64,000 nucleotides of DNA, from positions 7,006,001 through 7,070,000 of the forward strand of contig OZ017766.1 in NCBI GenBank assembly GCA_963969345.1, in the 5' to 3' direction. Both the position numbers and the translations under genes were made by a program. Shown in pieces: positions 33,116 through 44,208 of the stretch. Origin of the DNA: Turbatrix aceti. Its lineage: Eukaryota; Nematoda; Chromadorea; Rhabditida; Panagrolaimidae. Numbering within the stretch: the stretch's first letter is position 1; the number at the start of each line of letters is the position of its first letter. The notes beneath the pieces are model-generated. The model was not told the DNA's origin. It made no database searches and saw nothing but the letters and a program-made list of their open reading frames with translations.

Positions 33116-35574
33116 ATGCTCAGCAATGGACCCGGAAAGTTCGAAGTAGGCGATGACAAGTACAAACACCTCTTCGACGGCCTCGCCTACCTCCAGCGCT
33201 ATCATTTTGAGGCCGGCAAGCTGACATTCAAGGCGCGTTTCCTACGATCGGAAAGTTACCGTTTCGCGATGGCAGCCAAGCGGATCGTGGTCACCGAGTA
33301 CGCGACCGCTGGAATTCCTGATATCTGCAAGACGATACTTGGACCGCTCGCAAACGAATACTTTGATGACCATCTCACGGACAACGCTTCGGTCAACTTT
33401 TTTGCCGCTGGTGACACTATTTGGGCTGTTACCGAGACGCCGAAAATTACGAGGATTGATCCAGAGTCGCTGGATGTCCTTGAAAAGGTGGGAAAGGGGC
33501 AAAATGGTACTTTTTGCACCTAAAAATGAAAAAAAATGGGAACAGATGTGCGCAATTTTCGTGTTGAGAGTACCTATGATAAAATTTTCGTCAAAGGTAT
33601 TGATACTGAAATTTTCATATCAAGAGTACCGATGCGGAGATTTTCGTGTCGGGAGTACCGCGACGGCGGTGATTTTGCGTCTTGAAAGGAATTTTTACTG
33701 TCAAAACCGTCATTTAGCTTTTTTTTTGCCATAAATTATGGTTTTTGATCAAAAAATATCATTTTTTCCAATTTTTAAAGACAATCAAGAAAATAATTTT
33801 TTTATAAATTTTTTTATGTTAATGCAATTTTTGAGCCTAAAAGACGCATACGGTGATTTCAGAAGCACATGTCGCAGGTCGTCGCCCTGCACACCTTCAC
33901 GGCCCATCAGCAGCTCGATCCCGAAGGCAACGTCTACCACATCGGCACCCGCTTTGGTCCCGACCGGAAATACGTATTCGCCAAGACAACAAATCCCAAG
34001 CTCCTGCCGGATCTCCCAAAAGACAAGTGTGTCATGGACAACACGGTGATCATCGGCGAGATGCCAGTTACGGATCCCAAATACCCGTGTTATTATCACA
34101 GCTTTGCCATGACGGAGAACTACTGCGTGCTCTTCGAGGCTCCGCTTAGGTTCGACGTCGATCTGCTTCTGCGCAAGAAGGAACTCAGTAGGTGTACATA
34201 AATATTTACAGTACAGGAATGTGGAGGGGGATAATTTTGGAAATTGTTTATGAAATTTTGCTATGAAAAGTTTGTATCGTAAAATTTAGCTACAAAAACG
34301 CGATTACGCTTACAGGAAATCGCGTTTTTGCGATTTTTGACAATTTTTGGAAGATTGTAGCTAAAAAACTACGGCACTTCCAAAACCAGGGTACAAATTG
34401 ATCGACTGGATTTTTGAAGGAGAAAAAAATTAGGTAATCGTCGTGAAAAATACCGAAACAGATTTGTCGTTGTGAAAGTTGTTTTAAATTCGATTTTCGG
34501 CTTTTTGAGGCGACATTCTATTTTTTTTATTTTTCTATGATTTTCCATCAAAAATGACGGCGATCAATATTTACCCTGGCTTTGAAAATTCCGTATCGTT
34601 TTTTAGCTACAACGTTCCAAAAATTGTCAAAAACGGAAAAAACGAGATTTTGGGAAAAATTCTACAAAAAAAATTCAAAAAGTCCCCTTTAGTCATTTTT
34701 TGTTCTAATGATCAAAAAATTCAGATGGAACGCTGAAGGGCACGATGAAGTGGTTCGACGACCAGCCAACTCTTGTCCGGGTCCTAGACAAGAGAACAGG
34801 TGCCGAAGTGGCGGGAGTCCGATTCGAGCACGCTCCTTTCTTCAGCTTCCACCAGGCAAATGCCTACGAAATTCCTGGATTTATTATTATGGATTACTGC
34901 GCGACGCTTAAACCCGGAACGACCGACGCTTTCCTGCTGGACAACATCCGGGCAAATGGCCTTACCACTGCGCTCAATGGAAACGGATTCCATCTTTATC
35001 GCCTCGTGATTCCGGTCGACGCTGCTGGGGATATCCAAAAAGGCCGATTCAACCCGGGAGACAGTATTTTGCCCGAGGGAAAATTCCCCGGAAACAAAGC
35101 GGTTTATTCCGGAGAAGACAAAATTATCCTCACACACACTCGACTTTCCGAAGAGCAATTTGAGTTCCCGCGGGTCAATTTTGACCTAATCCAGACCAAA
35201 AAGTACCGCTTTGTTTACGGATGCTCTTTTCTCACCGACAAAGACAACGGAAATGTCGTCAAAGTGGACGTAGAATCACGAAAAACGACGCTCTGGAAGA
35301 ATCCGGACAAGGATTACGTCGTAACGGAGCCGGTATTTGTGCCGACGCCCGGGGCAACCGTAGAAGATGACGGTAAGTAGGACCAAAATTCACGTCAGTT
35401 GTAGGACACAAATCCGGGTTTGCAGGAGTTCTGCTGGTTCCCGTCGTTTCGTACACGCGAGACAAGAAAAGTTACCTGCTCGTGCTGAACGCTGAGACTC
35501 TCGACGTACTCGCAAAGTGCATTTTACCTGTTCGACTGCCACTCAGCTTCCATGGACAGTACTACGACCTCTGA
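33116..35574 (+). CDS. Carotenoid oxygenase, 5'-truncated duplicate
   Basis: Four exons, 33116-33487, 33863-34187, 34725-35372 and 35426-35574, give 497 residues. The first exon of the other copy and the first part of exon 2 are missing; a new in-frame ATG just left of the breakpoint replaces the first ~34 residues (up to LLR) with MLS before NGPGKFEVG. All four His-bearing blocks (FTAHQQ, YYHSF, FHQANAYE, FHGQYYD) and all splice sites remain, and I saw only a few amino acid changes (S to P, T to P, S to T). A TATATAAATAAT lies about 45 bp before the ATG. The missing part includes the conserved PPWLNGTLLR strand, so folding or activity may be affected. It may be expressed or may be a young pseudogene. 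Confidence 0.85.
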
Positions 35575-37419
35575 AAGTTGACTAAAAATGGACTTTCTGC
35601 CGACGTTTGTGGTTGTGATTTTTTGAAAGTGCTGATTAACAATATTTAATAAAAGAATAAATTAAACATTGCAAATGCATAAAAAATGCTTTGATGGACA
35701 ATTCTAAAAAATATTTAGAATAAAAATATTTTAACGATTTTGTCGTTCCAGGTAAATTCCAGGTAAATATTTTTAGTGACAAAACTATAATATCGAAAAT
35801 TCCGTACAAAAAACATTACTTGACACGTGATCGGGTTAAAGGCTTTAACTTAAAGCTAGACAAAATGGACGGAATATCGAAATTCGAAGGAAAATGTGTA
35901 CACACTCGTGTGTGATAACAATGTGATGCTTTTATTGCAAAATCACCTCCAATATTGTAATTGACATAATACATTTTCACATGAAATATATTACTTTTGT
36001 AAACATGTAATCTCGGCAACTGCCAATAAAAAACTACCTTTTTTTGCAATTTTTATACTGTATTTCAACCCACATATACTCTTTTAATTTTGAGGCGATT
36101 AAATCGTTTCCGAACGAATTTCCCCCCTCAAAGTCAGAAGCAGAAGCGACAAGAGGCGTCTCAGAATCAGAGGCGGCGCCACACCGCAATACCGGTAGCA
36201 CCGCCCCTCTTTCGCCGTGTTAGCATAAATATAATCGTTTTCCGCTAGTTTTGTCAGTAATACCTGCTTTTCACCTCAGAGTCGTCGTCGTCCTCTTATC
36301 ATGTCGTTGCTGCCTTCCACAATCAAAGCAATAAATGCTGCCCTTGCAAAAATAAATAGTGAGTGATTTTTCACGTTTGTAGCGATAATAATAAAAATTT
36401 TACTTTTTCAGAACGAATGACAAAGGTCGCAGTGGATTCCGATGCTTATATCGAGTTTGTTTACCAATTGCATGCATTGGCAGAACGTCGAAAACTACTG
36501 TCAACGTACACCGCGGAAATGGCCGGACGCATCGAAGGCGTCAACGTCGAAATAGATAAGAAAATCGATACCTTGGAAGGTGAACGGAAGGAGCGCATTG
36601 CCAACATAATCCACGAATACGAAGAAAAGACCGCTCAGCTACCTGCGATCGCTGACGTCGAAGTGGTCGTGGAAGAGGAAGTTGAGCCAGAAGCACCCCT
36701 CCCGCCGGCTGAAATTGATAACAGCACTGTTCAAACTGTCAAAAAGTACGCCGAAAAGTATTTTGACGAATATAAACATATTCCTGATCAGCACAATTTC
36801 TTTCACGCAGCTGCGAGTTCTTGTATGGGAAAATACGTTTTGACACCATCTGATGCTGATATTGATTCATGGAAAAATTCTTTATTGTCCCATAGCAAAG
36901 TTGCCAACAACCACGCAGTATCCATTGGCGCTTACCGATGTCGACAGGATTATTCATTCTTTTAAGAAAGATTGGACTTTTTGTAATTCTGGACACATCG
37001 CTTCGCGTCATTTTAACCAATCTTCCTGAGGTTATACCATCAGGGTACTTCCGCCATCTGTTAATTTACGATTCGGTATCCCAACGATTTTTTCCTGTTT
37101 CTATTCGTTCTAAAAATAACGTAAGTTTTACACTTCTGCTTTTTTCCCTGTACTTGTTACTTCAGAACTAGGTTTGCTACAAATGCTTTGGGTTTGAACC
37201 ACCCCCTGTAAGTGCCCGCAACGACACTGCCCCATCTGCCTGCGCCAAGGCGAACCTTCTTTGTGTTTCAAGCCATCTCCGGAATCCAAACCATTCATTT
37301 GCTCCAAGTGCAACGCTTTTTGTCAGACGACTGACTGCTACGAAGCCCATCGCCGAATCTGCCCTCTGCCGGTTCAGAAAATCCACCACGACGTTTTTGA
37401 GTTAATCAAAAGTATCGAT
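33124..37419 (+). repeat. Segmental duplication, copy B
   Basis: Direct-orientation partner of 27061-31380. Left breakpoint lies inside oxygenase exon 2, right breakpoint inside the last exon of the coiled-coil gene, so neither edge falls between genes. Confidence 0.95.
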
Positions 37420-37425
37420 CAATAA
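36301..37425 (+). pseudogene. Coiled-coil/Cys-His protein, copy B, broken
   Basis: Same exon plan as copy A. The site that is broken in copy A near 30783 is intact here, but there is an extra base near 36892, two bases are missing near 36978 (where TTTTCAGGAAG has become TTTTAAGAAAG), and exon 3 begins AAC TAG. The Cys-His block CPICLRQGE...HRRICPLP is still readable near 37225-37375 in another frame. So the two copies have decayed partly independently after duplication. Confidence 0.8.
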
Positions 37426-37857
37426 TCAGAAAACTCACCTGAATGCACTTTGTTTTTTGAATTGCATCAAATTTAAAAGATTATGCCAACTTTCACATAT
37501 GTATGTAATATTTATAACTAAGTAAATTTTTTTGTTTACTCTGTAATAAACTTTGACTGTCAAAATGTTGGAAACTGTTGGAAAAATATATAGTATTTTG
37601 TTATTCTTGAAGCCGCACTGCGCTCTCTTCTAACTAATTTTTCTAATGTTTATTATCGTTCCGTCCGTTTACAGGTTTTTTATTGAGCATAATAATGATT
37701 CGGTATCTCAACAATTTTGTCATGTTTTCAATGCAAAAAAACGATTTCCAATCGGGTAGCAAATACTATTTTTTTTCAACAGCTGATGAATAAGAAACAT
37801 TTATTTAAATATGTATTTTACTTCAAACATTTATTTTACCACAAATTTTATTTAATT
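37426..37857. other. Spacer right of the duplication
   Basis: AT-rich. No gene or clear element seen; it is also the 3' flank of the minus-strand peptide gene. Confidence 0.4.
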
Positions 37858-38391
37858 TCAGCGACAAGCAGGGACGTTGGCAACGTGGTCGCACAGTCCC
37901 AGGGCAGAAGACCAGGCCGTGCCAGGTGCACAGGATTTCTGCACCCACCGACCATGCGCGCATTGCAAAAACTTGGTACAGTCTGTCGGAAGCGCGGAAT
38001 ATCCCTCGATGCAGGGCATGCCGGGGCCGAGTTGAGGACCGGAGGGGGCCGGGTGCTGGCGGGGAGGCTCAGGTGCCTGGCGGGGAGGCTCAGGTGCCTG
38101 GCGGGGAGGCTCAGGTGCCTGTCCTCTGCACGTGCAACAATAACACTTGCCTCCAAAAGCCGGATTGTATGAGAATCCATTTCCGTTGCAGTTCTGGCAT
38201 ACAGTATCCCGTCCACGCCAATCATTGTGAACGCACCATGCACTCGGAATGTCCGCGTACTTGCTGCAGGTCAACTGCTTGGTCAGAGTTCGCTCGAGGG
38301 CATCGATGTAAAGACCATTTGCGACAGAAACAATTGTGACGACAAAGATAGCTGCCAGCATATTCATTTTAGTCAGAGCAAATTTGGACAA
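37858..38391 (-). CDS. Secreted eight-cysteine domain fused to a chitin-binding (peritrophin-A/CBM14) domain
   Basis: A single exon of 177 residues (or 169 from the ATG at 38367). A signal peptide (MLAAIFVVTIVSVANG) is followed by the same Cys-rich domain as the peptide at 31791, with KQLTCSKYADIPSAWC, HNDWRGRD, C-x2-C and GGKCYCC. Next comes a linker with three exact repeats of eight residues (QAPEPPRQ), then a six-cysteine peritrophin-A domain from about residue 117 (GMPCIEGYSALPTDCTKF, then FLQCAHGRWV and APGTAW). CBM14 domains bind chitin, so the protein probably acts on cuticle, eggshell or fungal/arthropod chitin outside the cell. Upstream on the minus strand is a TATTTATA box near 38440. 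The antimicrobial idea is inference. Confidence 0.85.
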   Translation of the reverse strand: MSKFALTKMNMLAAIFVVTIVSVANGLYIDALERTLTKQLTCSKYADIPSAWCVHNDWRGRDTVCQNCNGNGFSYNPAFGGKCYCCTCRGQAPEPPRQAPEPPRQAPEPPRQHPAPSGPQLGPGMPCIEGYSALPTDCTKFLQCAHGRWVQKSCAPGTAWSSALGLCDHVANVPACR

Positions 38392-39649
38392 AAAAAAATT
38401 TTGAACTCAGAATTGAATGTGCGGGAGCAAATTGATGCAGGTATAAATAAGCGCCAGCAAGCCGAGGTTGTAGGCAGGTCAGAATTCCAATTGTGTGACT
38501 AATGCTTTTCTTCTACTTTTTTTTCTGTCAGATGTTCAGTTTTTTGACATGAGATGCATGGCAACTGTTGGTTTTTTCAGGAATCAAGAATCACACGTGC
38601 ACTTTTTTCCACTAAATTTTGGTTAAGCCAAAGGTCGTATTTATATCTTTGTAAAAAGCAACTGTTGTTTCATAACACCAAAACACAACTTTGTATTGAT
38701 TTCAGGTAAAATCTTCTAAAAGTGACTTGTTTGCCAATTTTTATAAAATTTGGACGGCAAGCAATTTTTATATGAGCATTTATTAATATTTATCAAATTT
38801 TTTTATCAAACTGCGAAACGAAATTTGAAACATTTTTGATGGCAGAATTGGCCTTTTTGCAATTTCTGAGGCGTCAGGACACAAAAACTGAACTGATCAA
38901 AAAAATGGTCAGTTGACTCAGTTTTTGAAAAAAAATTAAAATTTAGGAGTTTTACTTTCGGAAATGTCGAAATTTTAATTTTAAAAAATTACAGTAGGTG
39001 ACCATTTTCAAACTCAATTGTTGGTAAATTTTGCAATTAAAACTCCATACTTTAAAAAATTTTATTTTTTTGTAATTTTGAAGTTTTTAATTTTTTTTAA
39101 CCTTTTAGCCATTTTTAAATCCATTTTTTTAAAAACGCTACGGTTTTTTTTGTGAAAAAGAAATACTATGTTGTCTATATAATTATCGAAGAATACCTGT
39201 TTATAGGCAAAAAAAGTAAAAAAAAACATATTTATTTCAACTACCCGGAAGAAAATTTAGCTGACCTGAATAAAACCGTGACAGATAATTTTTGTCGTCG
39301 TCGATCCGGTTTAAGTCATCTCATTTCAAATTAATTTTTTACCCGGTTTTTTTACGACGTCTCAGCGTTCGCAAACCGCTATCATCAATTGCGGGAAGGT
39401 CAATTGAATTCCTGATTTACAGGTCCGTGGATGGACAATCAACAATCCAAACCAGACCTTGACGGAATTAAGCGATGGGATAACTAACGTCTGGACTTGA
39501 CTTTCGCGCAGCAGAGCGCTCGTCTCGTCGTGGCTCCACTCAACACTCCGCCTACGTGTTTTGTTGATCAGACAAACTTTGATTGACCATTTACGATTTA
39601 TTTATTTCGCTTTTTTTCAAGTTTTTTTCATTCGGTGGTTTGACTGACC
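38392..39649. other. Spacer between peptide gene and membrane-protein gene
   Basis: 38400-38700 is the promoter region of the peptide gene (see the relic at 32560). From 38700 to about 39340 it is AT-rich without a supported gene; a 60-codon open frame there has no family signal. 39340-39649 is the 5' flank of the next gene. Confidence 0.45.
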
Positions 39650-41129
39650 ATGAAGACGCCGGAGCAGCAGCTTCACGTCGACGATCTGGACCCCTGTCAG
39701 ACGGTTGACAGAGATGGCACACCTGTTATCGGCGTCAACGGTGAAAATATCTGCACGTATCCAATCGGCAAGGTTGGCTGATTTTTTTTGATTTTTTTTA
39801 GTGAAAAAATTTTTTTTTAGATTTACAATACCCTAAACATCGCTGGAATTGCTTTTTTTGTACTTTCCTGGCTGTCGTACGGCTACACAAGCTACGAAGT
39901 GCTCTGTCTCAATGAAGATTTTTGCGGGCAACCTTTTAACAATAGAAAAAACATTTTTCCGTGCAAGGTAAATTTTTTGTTTATTTTATTTTATTTTATT
40001 TTATTTAACTAGTCAAAGACCACATTTTTTTTTGAATATTCCCTAGACATGCTTTTTTTGCTTGCATTGAGGTTGTGTCACGCAAATGCCAAAGTAAGCA
40101 AAAGATTTGTATTTAAATGTCATTTTCTGCAAAGAATAAAAAAAACTAGGCATAATGACATTTTTTTGTTTGGTATACTTTTCGCACGTAAACTCAGACA
40201 AAAATAATTTTATTTTTGTATTTTCGATTTAATTATGCTGACTCGGCGGAAGTACATACCTGACATACAGGTACGAGACCGACAAAAATTAAAACATTCG
40301 TCATCCCCGGAAATATTTATTTATCTTTTTCAATCCCATTGACCCCAAAAATTCAGGAAATCGCCCTGCCAGATGTCGGTGGTCCCTCGCTGCTCCGAAT
40401 GCTCTACGGCAAAGTTTTGCCAAACACGCTATTCCGCTTTTCAGCTACTAACATTGTCTTCTTCCGAATCTTCATGGCATTTCTGCTCATGCAAAAATAC
40501 CAAGCCACGACCTTGAGATTCTCAAAGATTTTTTTCTGGGGTCTTCTGGTGACCACGGGGACCGAGGTCTTGTCGCTTGCGGTTTTCTTCACAAACAATA
40601 CTCTGTACGACGACACCAGTAAGTTGTCGAGATGACAACCGGTTTTTTTTTCAGGGGTCCAAACCGGTTTTTTCAGACATGTCACAGATAGCGGGTGTCA
40701 TCGCGGTCTCGTCGGCTTTTATCAGCATGGCTCTTCACTCGGAGATCATCCGTGTCCTTCAGCGGCACTTTTATCCGGTTATCATTTTGTTAGCTACGAT
40801 TTTTGCAACTTCGGCGCCCGCGGTTGTTTATCAGTTTGCGTGGGTTTTCATGAAGGTGGAAACTCGGCCGTGTCTGCCAATCGGTAGGAAAACCCCAAAA
40901 ATTGATTTTTGACCGAAACGTTCAAATTTATTAATTTTCAGTCGGAATGTCACTTTTCCTAATGGAAATCGCAGCTTTTGTATCACATATCACATTCTAC
41001 GCAATTATGCCATTTGCACTTGACAACGTCGAAATTTGCGTGTATCAAACAAAAATTGATCTCAATCCTAGTTTTTTCTCCGGTAATACCTGCAAATCTC
41101 GGTCAACTAAAGAACTCTGCGGTGAATGA
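39650..41129 (+). CDS. Multi-pass membrane protein, possibly PGAP2/FRAG1/DRAM-like
   Basis: Exons that join in frame are 39650-39772, 39821-39967, 40357-40618, 40677-40883 and 40942-41129. A link of at least 18 bases ending CAG at 40270 (YIPDIQ) probably joins the second and third, since YIPDIQ|EIALPDVGG is smooth; its own acceptor is weak, or an alternative start ATG at 40235 is used. Six hydrophobic segments are visible: YNTLNIAGIAFFVLSWLSYGY, NIVFFRIFMAFLL, IFFWGLLVTTGTEVLSLAVFF, a segment in IAGVIAVSSAFISMAL, PVIILLATIFATSAP, and MSLFLMEIAAFVSHITFYAI. The layout resembles the Frag1/DRAM/Sfk1 superfamily with PGAP2, but no diagnostic motif is certain. An AATAAA overlaps the stop codon region (41129). 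Confidence 0.65.
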
Positions 41130-42089
41130 ATAAATTAGTCAATGACATATAAATACAGACATGTTCCCCGGAGGCGTAAAGTACAAGATTCTCTTAGTTA
41201 ATGGCAGATGATTTTGCAACTACATAGTCGGTTGTCTGTCAGCGGATAATTTCTAAAACGACTACATCGTGAAACATATTTACGACCGAGAAAAACTAAC
41301 GGACATATAAAAAAACTCGTTTTTTTGTGGTCGTCGCAAAATGTTCTGATGAGTGCATGATACTTCAGGCTCTGTGTCCGTCTGCCGCGGCCGTGGCGCG
41401 GTCAACTGGTTTTCCAAATAGCCAATTATACACATATTCTTGGTTAATGAAATTAAAACAAAAAAAAAGAGTGTTATCGAAGCAAAAATGACAAAAAAAT
41501 AACGTAACACGGTTTTGCAACGAAAACAATGGGTTGTTCTCGAAACGAAAGTTACAGTAATCAACAATGGGATGTTCTCAACACGAAAATAACAACAATG
41601 TACTGTAACATGATCTTACGACGAAATTATGCAAATGGTGTTCTCTCGACGCGAAAATGACAAAAAATAACGTAACATGGTCTTCGCCAACGAAATTAAA
41701 CGCAAAATATACAAAGTTTTGTTCTCTGATGAAAAAATATTTACAGTATGTTAACACATATTTACATACATAATTAGTAATTTAAAAGTAAAAAAACCTA
41801 CGCAAATTACCTGGTACATTCTGACACGCAAAATTCCCTGGTGAACAGGTATTACACTTATTATAAAGGGAGACTGAGGGCGTGTTAGCTTCGTGGTTGT
41901 CAGTCGGCATGCTGGTGCCTATGGTCCCTGACTGGACTGAAAAGACACGTTTCAAGCCAGGTAACACTGTTTTGTTTGCGGCGGTTGCATTTGCTCACCT
42001 ATGTCTGGGGTCACTGGTATGCCTACCGTAATTCGATTATTTTATGTATTTACTGAGTGAGTGAATCTTCTGGTGTTTTCTCGACGAAA
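41130..42089. other. Spacer with a tandem repeat before the chemoreceptor gene
   Basis: At 41470-41740 a unit of about 65-85 bp is repeated three to four times with CGAAAATGACAAAAAATAACGTAAC and ATGGTGTTCTC words. A TTATTATAAAGGG near 41868 could be a core promoter element for the receptor gene. No further gene is seen. Confidence 0.55.
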
Positions 42090-44019
42090 ATGACAACGAC
42101 AACGATGTCGACGACGTCGATGTCGATGTCGATGCCGCCGACGAATCCACCATCACAACCACCGCTGCCGAGCAACTTCAGCGCCCTCGACGTCCAATGC
42201 CTCATGGCGAGACTCGTCTACGAGGATGGCACCTTTATTGCACTGCAGGCTGTAAGACTGACTCTCGAAACGATTGCCCTATGCGTTCTCGTCGGCTACG
42301 CTTTTTGTTGTCTCTTCAATCGTCTCCTTCACGTCAATCTACGGGCTCTCCTGACCATGCTCGCTGCCAGTCAGGTATTTCACACACTCGTCGACGCTAA
42401 CAAGACGGTATGGAACGTCTACAACATTGTTAGCAGCAAAAATGTAAGGAAGGGCTTTCGTGCACGTGTTTCGAGTCTGCTCCGGGCATTATCCATGCAT
42501 GAATGCGCGTGTGTGTGCTCTTGAATAAATCTTTCGATCATCACGTAGAAATGCAAAAACCATAGAAAACCTGTTTGTTACGCATTAGAACCGCATAGAC
42601 GGGATCATTTGTGTTCTGAGATGTTCAGACATCAGGGTCTCAAGTGGAAATTCCTTTTTTCTACAGTTTTTTACTGTCTCAAGTGGAAATCATTGTTAAT
42701 TGCACTTGAGACCAAGATTTTCCTGCTTTCTTTTGATTTTTAAAATTTAAAATTTGTTTGAAGTTCAAATACCAGGGTTCCAAGTGGAAAACCTTTTTTT
42801 TTTAATTTTTTGAGTCTCACGTGGAAATCGATGTTTTCCATTTGAAACCAAGATTTTCTATATTTTTTATGGTTTCAAGTGGAAATCATTGTTTTCCACT
42901 TGAGACCAAAATTTTTAAGCCTATTTTTTTAGTTTTTGAACTCTTTTTCAATTGTTTTCGAAACGATGACAAATTTTGAACGCAATTTTCATGCCGGTAG
43001 TTGTCCTGACTCGCAAATGTGTTATGATAACGTTGTTTATAAACTATAATTTCGGTGACAAACAAACTGGCATTTATATATAAGGCTAACAAAATTATAT
43101 CAAATTATACAACGCTGTATTACAAAGAAAAAAACGGTGTAAACGGTGTAACAAATGTCAAGAAAAACAGAAAATGACGGCATGCAATGAATAAACTTAA
43201 TTTCAGGCGAACGCCGACCACTGCCATTACATGCGTCACTTTCAAGGATGCATTTGGGAGATCCTCGGATTCAAGGTTGCGTCTTCCTGGATTGCGTTTA
43301 GCTTCCTCTTTGTCGGCGTCGAACGGGTATTTGCGACGCTGCTCTCCAAGCGCTATGAAACCCTCAACCACGCGGTTTTGGCAACTGGGGTCGCGGCATT
43401 GCCTTTGGTCATCGAAGGGATTTTGAATTACAAAACTGTGTACGTTCTGCTCTTCGAAGCAGTTCCGGTTGGCGGACATTCAATTACCTGTGACGGCGCT
43501 TATGCAAATGCCTTCCGCGATGATCTCTTGGCGCTTTTGGTCAATGATATGGCAATCATCTTTGCCGGAACAATTATCACAGCTATCGTATCAACGATGA
43601 CATTTATCGTCAACCGACGCTACCGGGTATTTGATCAGCAAGAAAGCCGAGCATTGGCACGGCACAATTTGTCGGAGCGATTCCAACGAATCGAAATCGG
43701 TCAGGTGACTAAGATCACCGCGATCCAGGCTGCCATATTTTTTGTCTCGCGGATGATCAACGGATTAGCATCCTTTTTCCTACGGGATCTCGTTGGACAG
43801 CGCAGGTACGACGTCATTTTTATTGAAGCCGCCGAATTACTTTACCCCATTAACGGGATTCTATTTGTCATTACCGGTCTTGTTTTTTCAAGTCGTTGCC
43901 GGTATTTCATCGCTCGAGCTTCGTGTTTCAAACGTTGTGACAACCGCGTTGCACCGACTACCGTAACCGACAGGACTGGAGATGATTATTTTGCGTACTA
44001 CACCAAGCATTGGGCCTAG
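42090..44019 (+). CDS. Nematode-type seven-helix chemoreceptor (Sra/Srab-like)
   Basis: Two exons, 42090-42443 and 43207-44019, give 388 residues. After a Thr/Ser/Met/Pro-rich N-terminus there are about seven hydrophobic segments (for example LTLETIALCVLVGYAFCCLF, VASSWIAFSFLFVGVERVFAT, HAVLATGVAALPLVIEG, LLVNDMAIIFAGTIITAIVST, ITAIQAAIFFVSRMINGLASF). VGVERVFATLLSKRYE at the end of helix 3 and NLSERFQRIE before helix 6 match the E-R/S-x-R-Y/F-Q-x-x-E signature of the Sra superfamily as I know it. Such receptors act in sensory cilia. It is the clearest lineage marker in the window. The 763-bp intron carries an internal repeat. The ATG was chosen over an upstream GTG. Confidence 0.8.
42620..42905. 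repeat. Repeat with CAAGTGGAAA words in both orientations, receptor intron
   Basis: CTCAAGTGGAAA or TTCAAGTGGAAA occurs four to five times, and its complement TTTCCACTTGAGACC or GCACTTGAGACC three times, at 30-80 bp spacing. This gives a set of possible stem-loops. Confidence 0.6.
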
Positions 44020-44208
44020 CCAGGATTCCATAAAAAAATTTTCATATTACTTGCTAGGAAGAGATATATCACTTTGGTATAAGTAATACGCAATTCTTTA
44101 GACATTAATTACTGTGGTGAAAGCAATATTTTTTTTCCGTTTTTATTGCATTCAGTATAAAGTCAAACCAGTTTACTCACAACTAGGGGTAGTCAAAGTC
44201 ACATTTAG

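Noticed and set aside
39152..39334. 60-codon open frame in the 38.7-39.6 kb spacer.
   Set aside because: Short, Lys/Tyr/Ile-rich as expected for AT-rich DNA, with no start context or homology signal.
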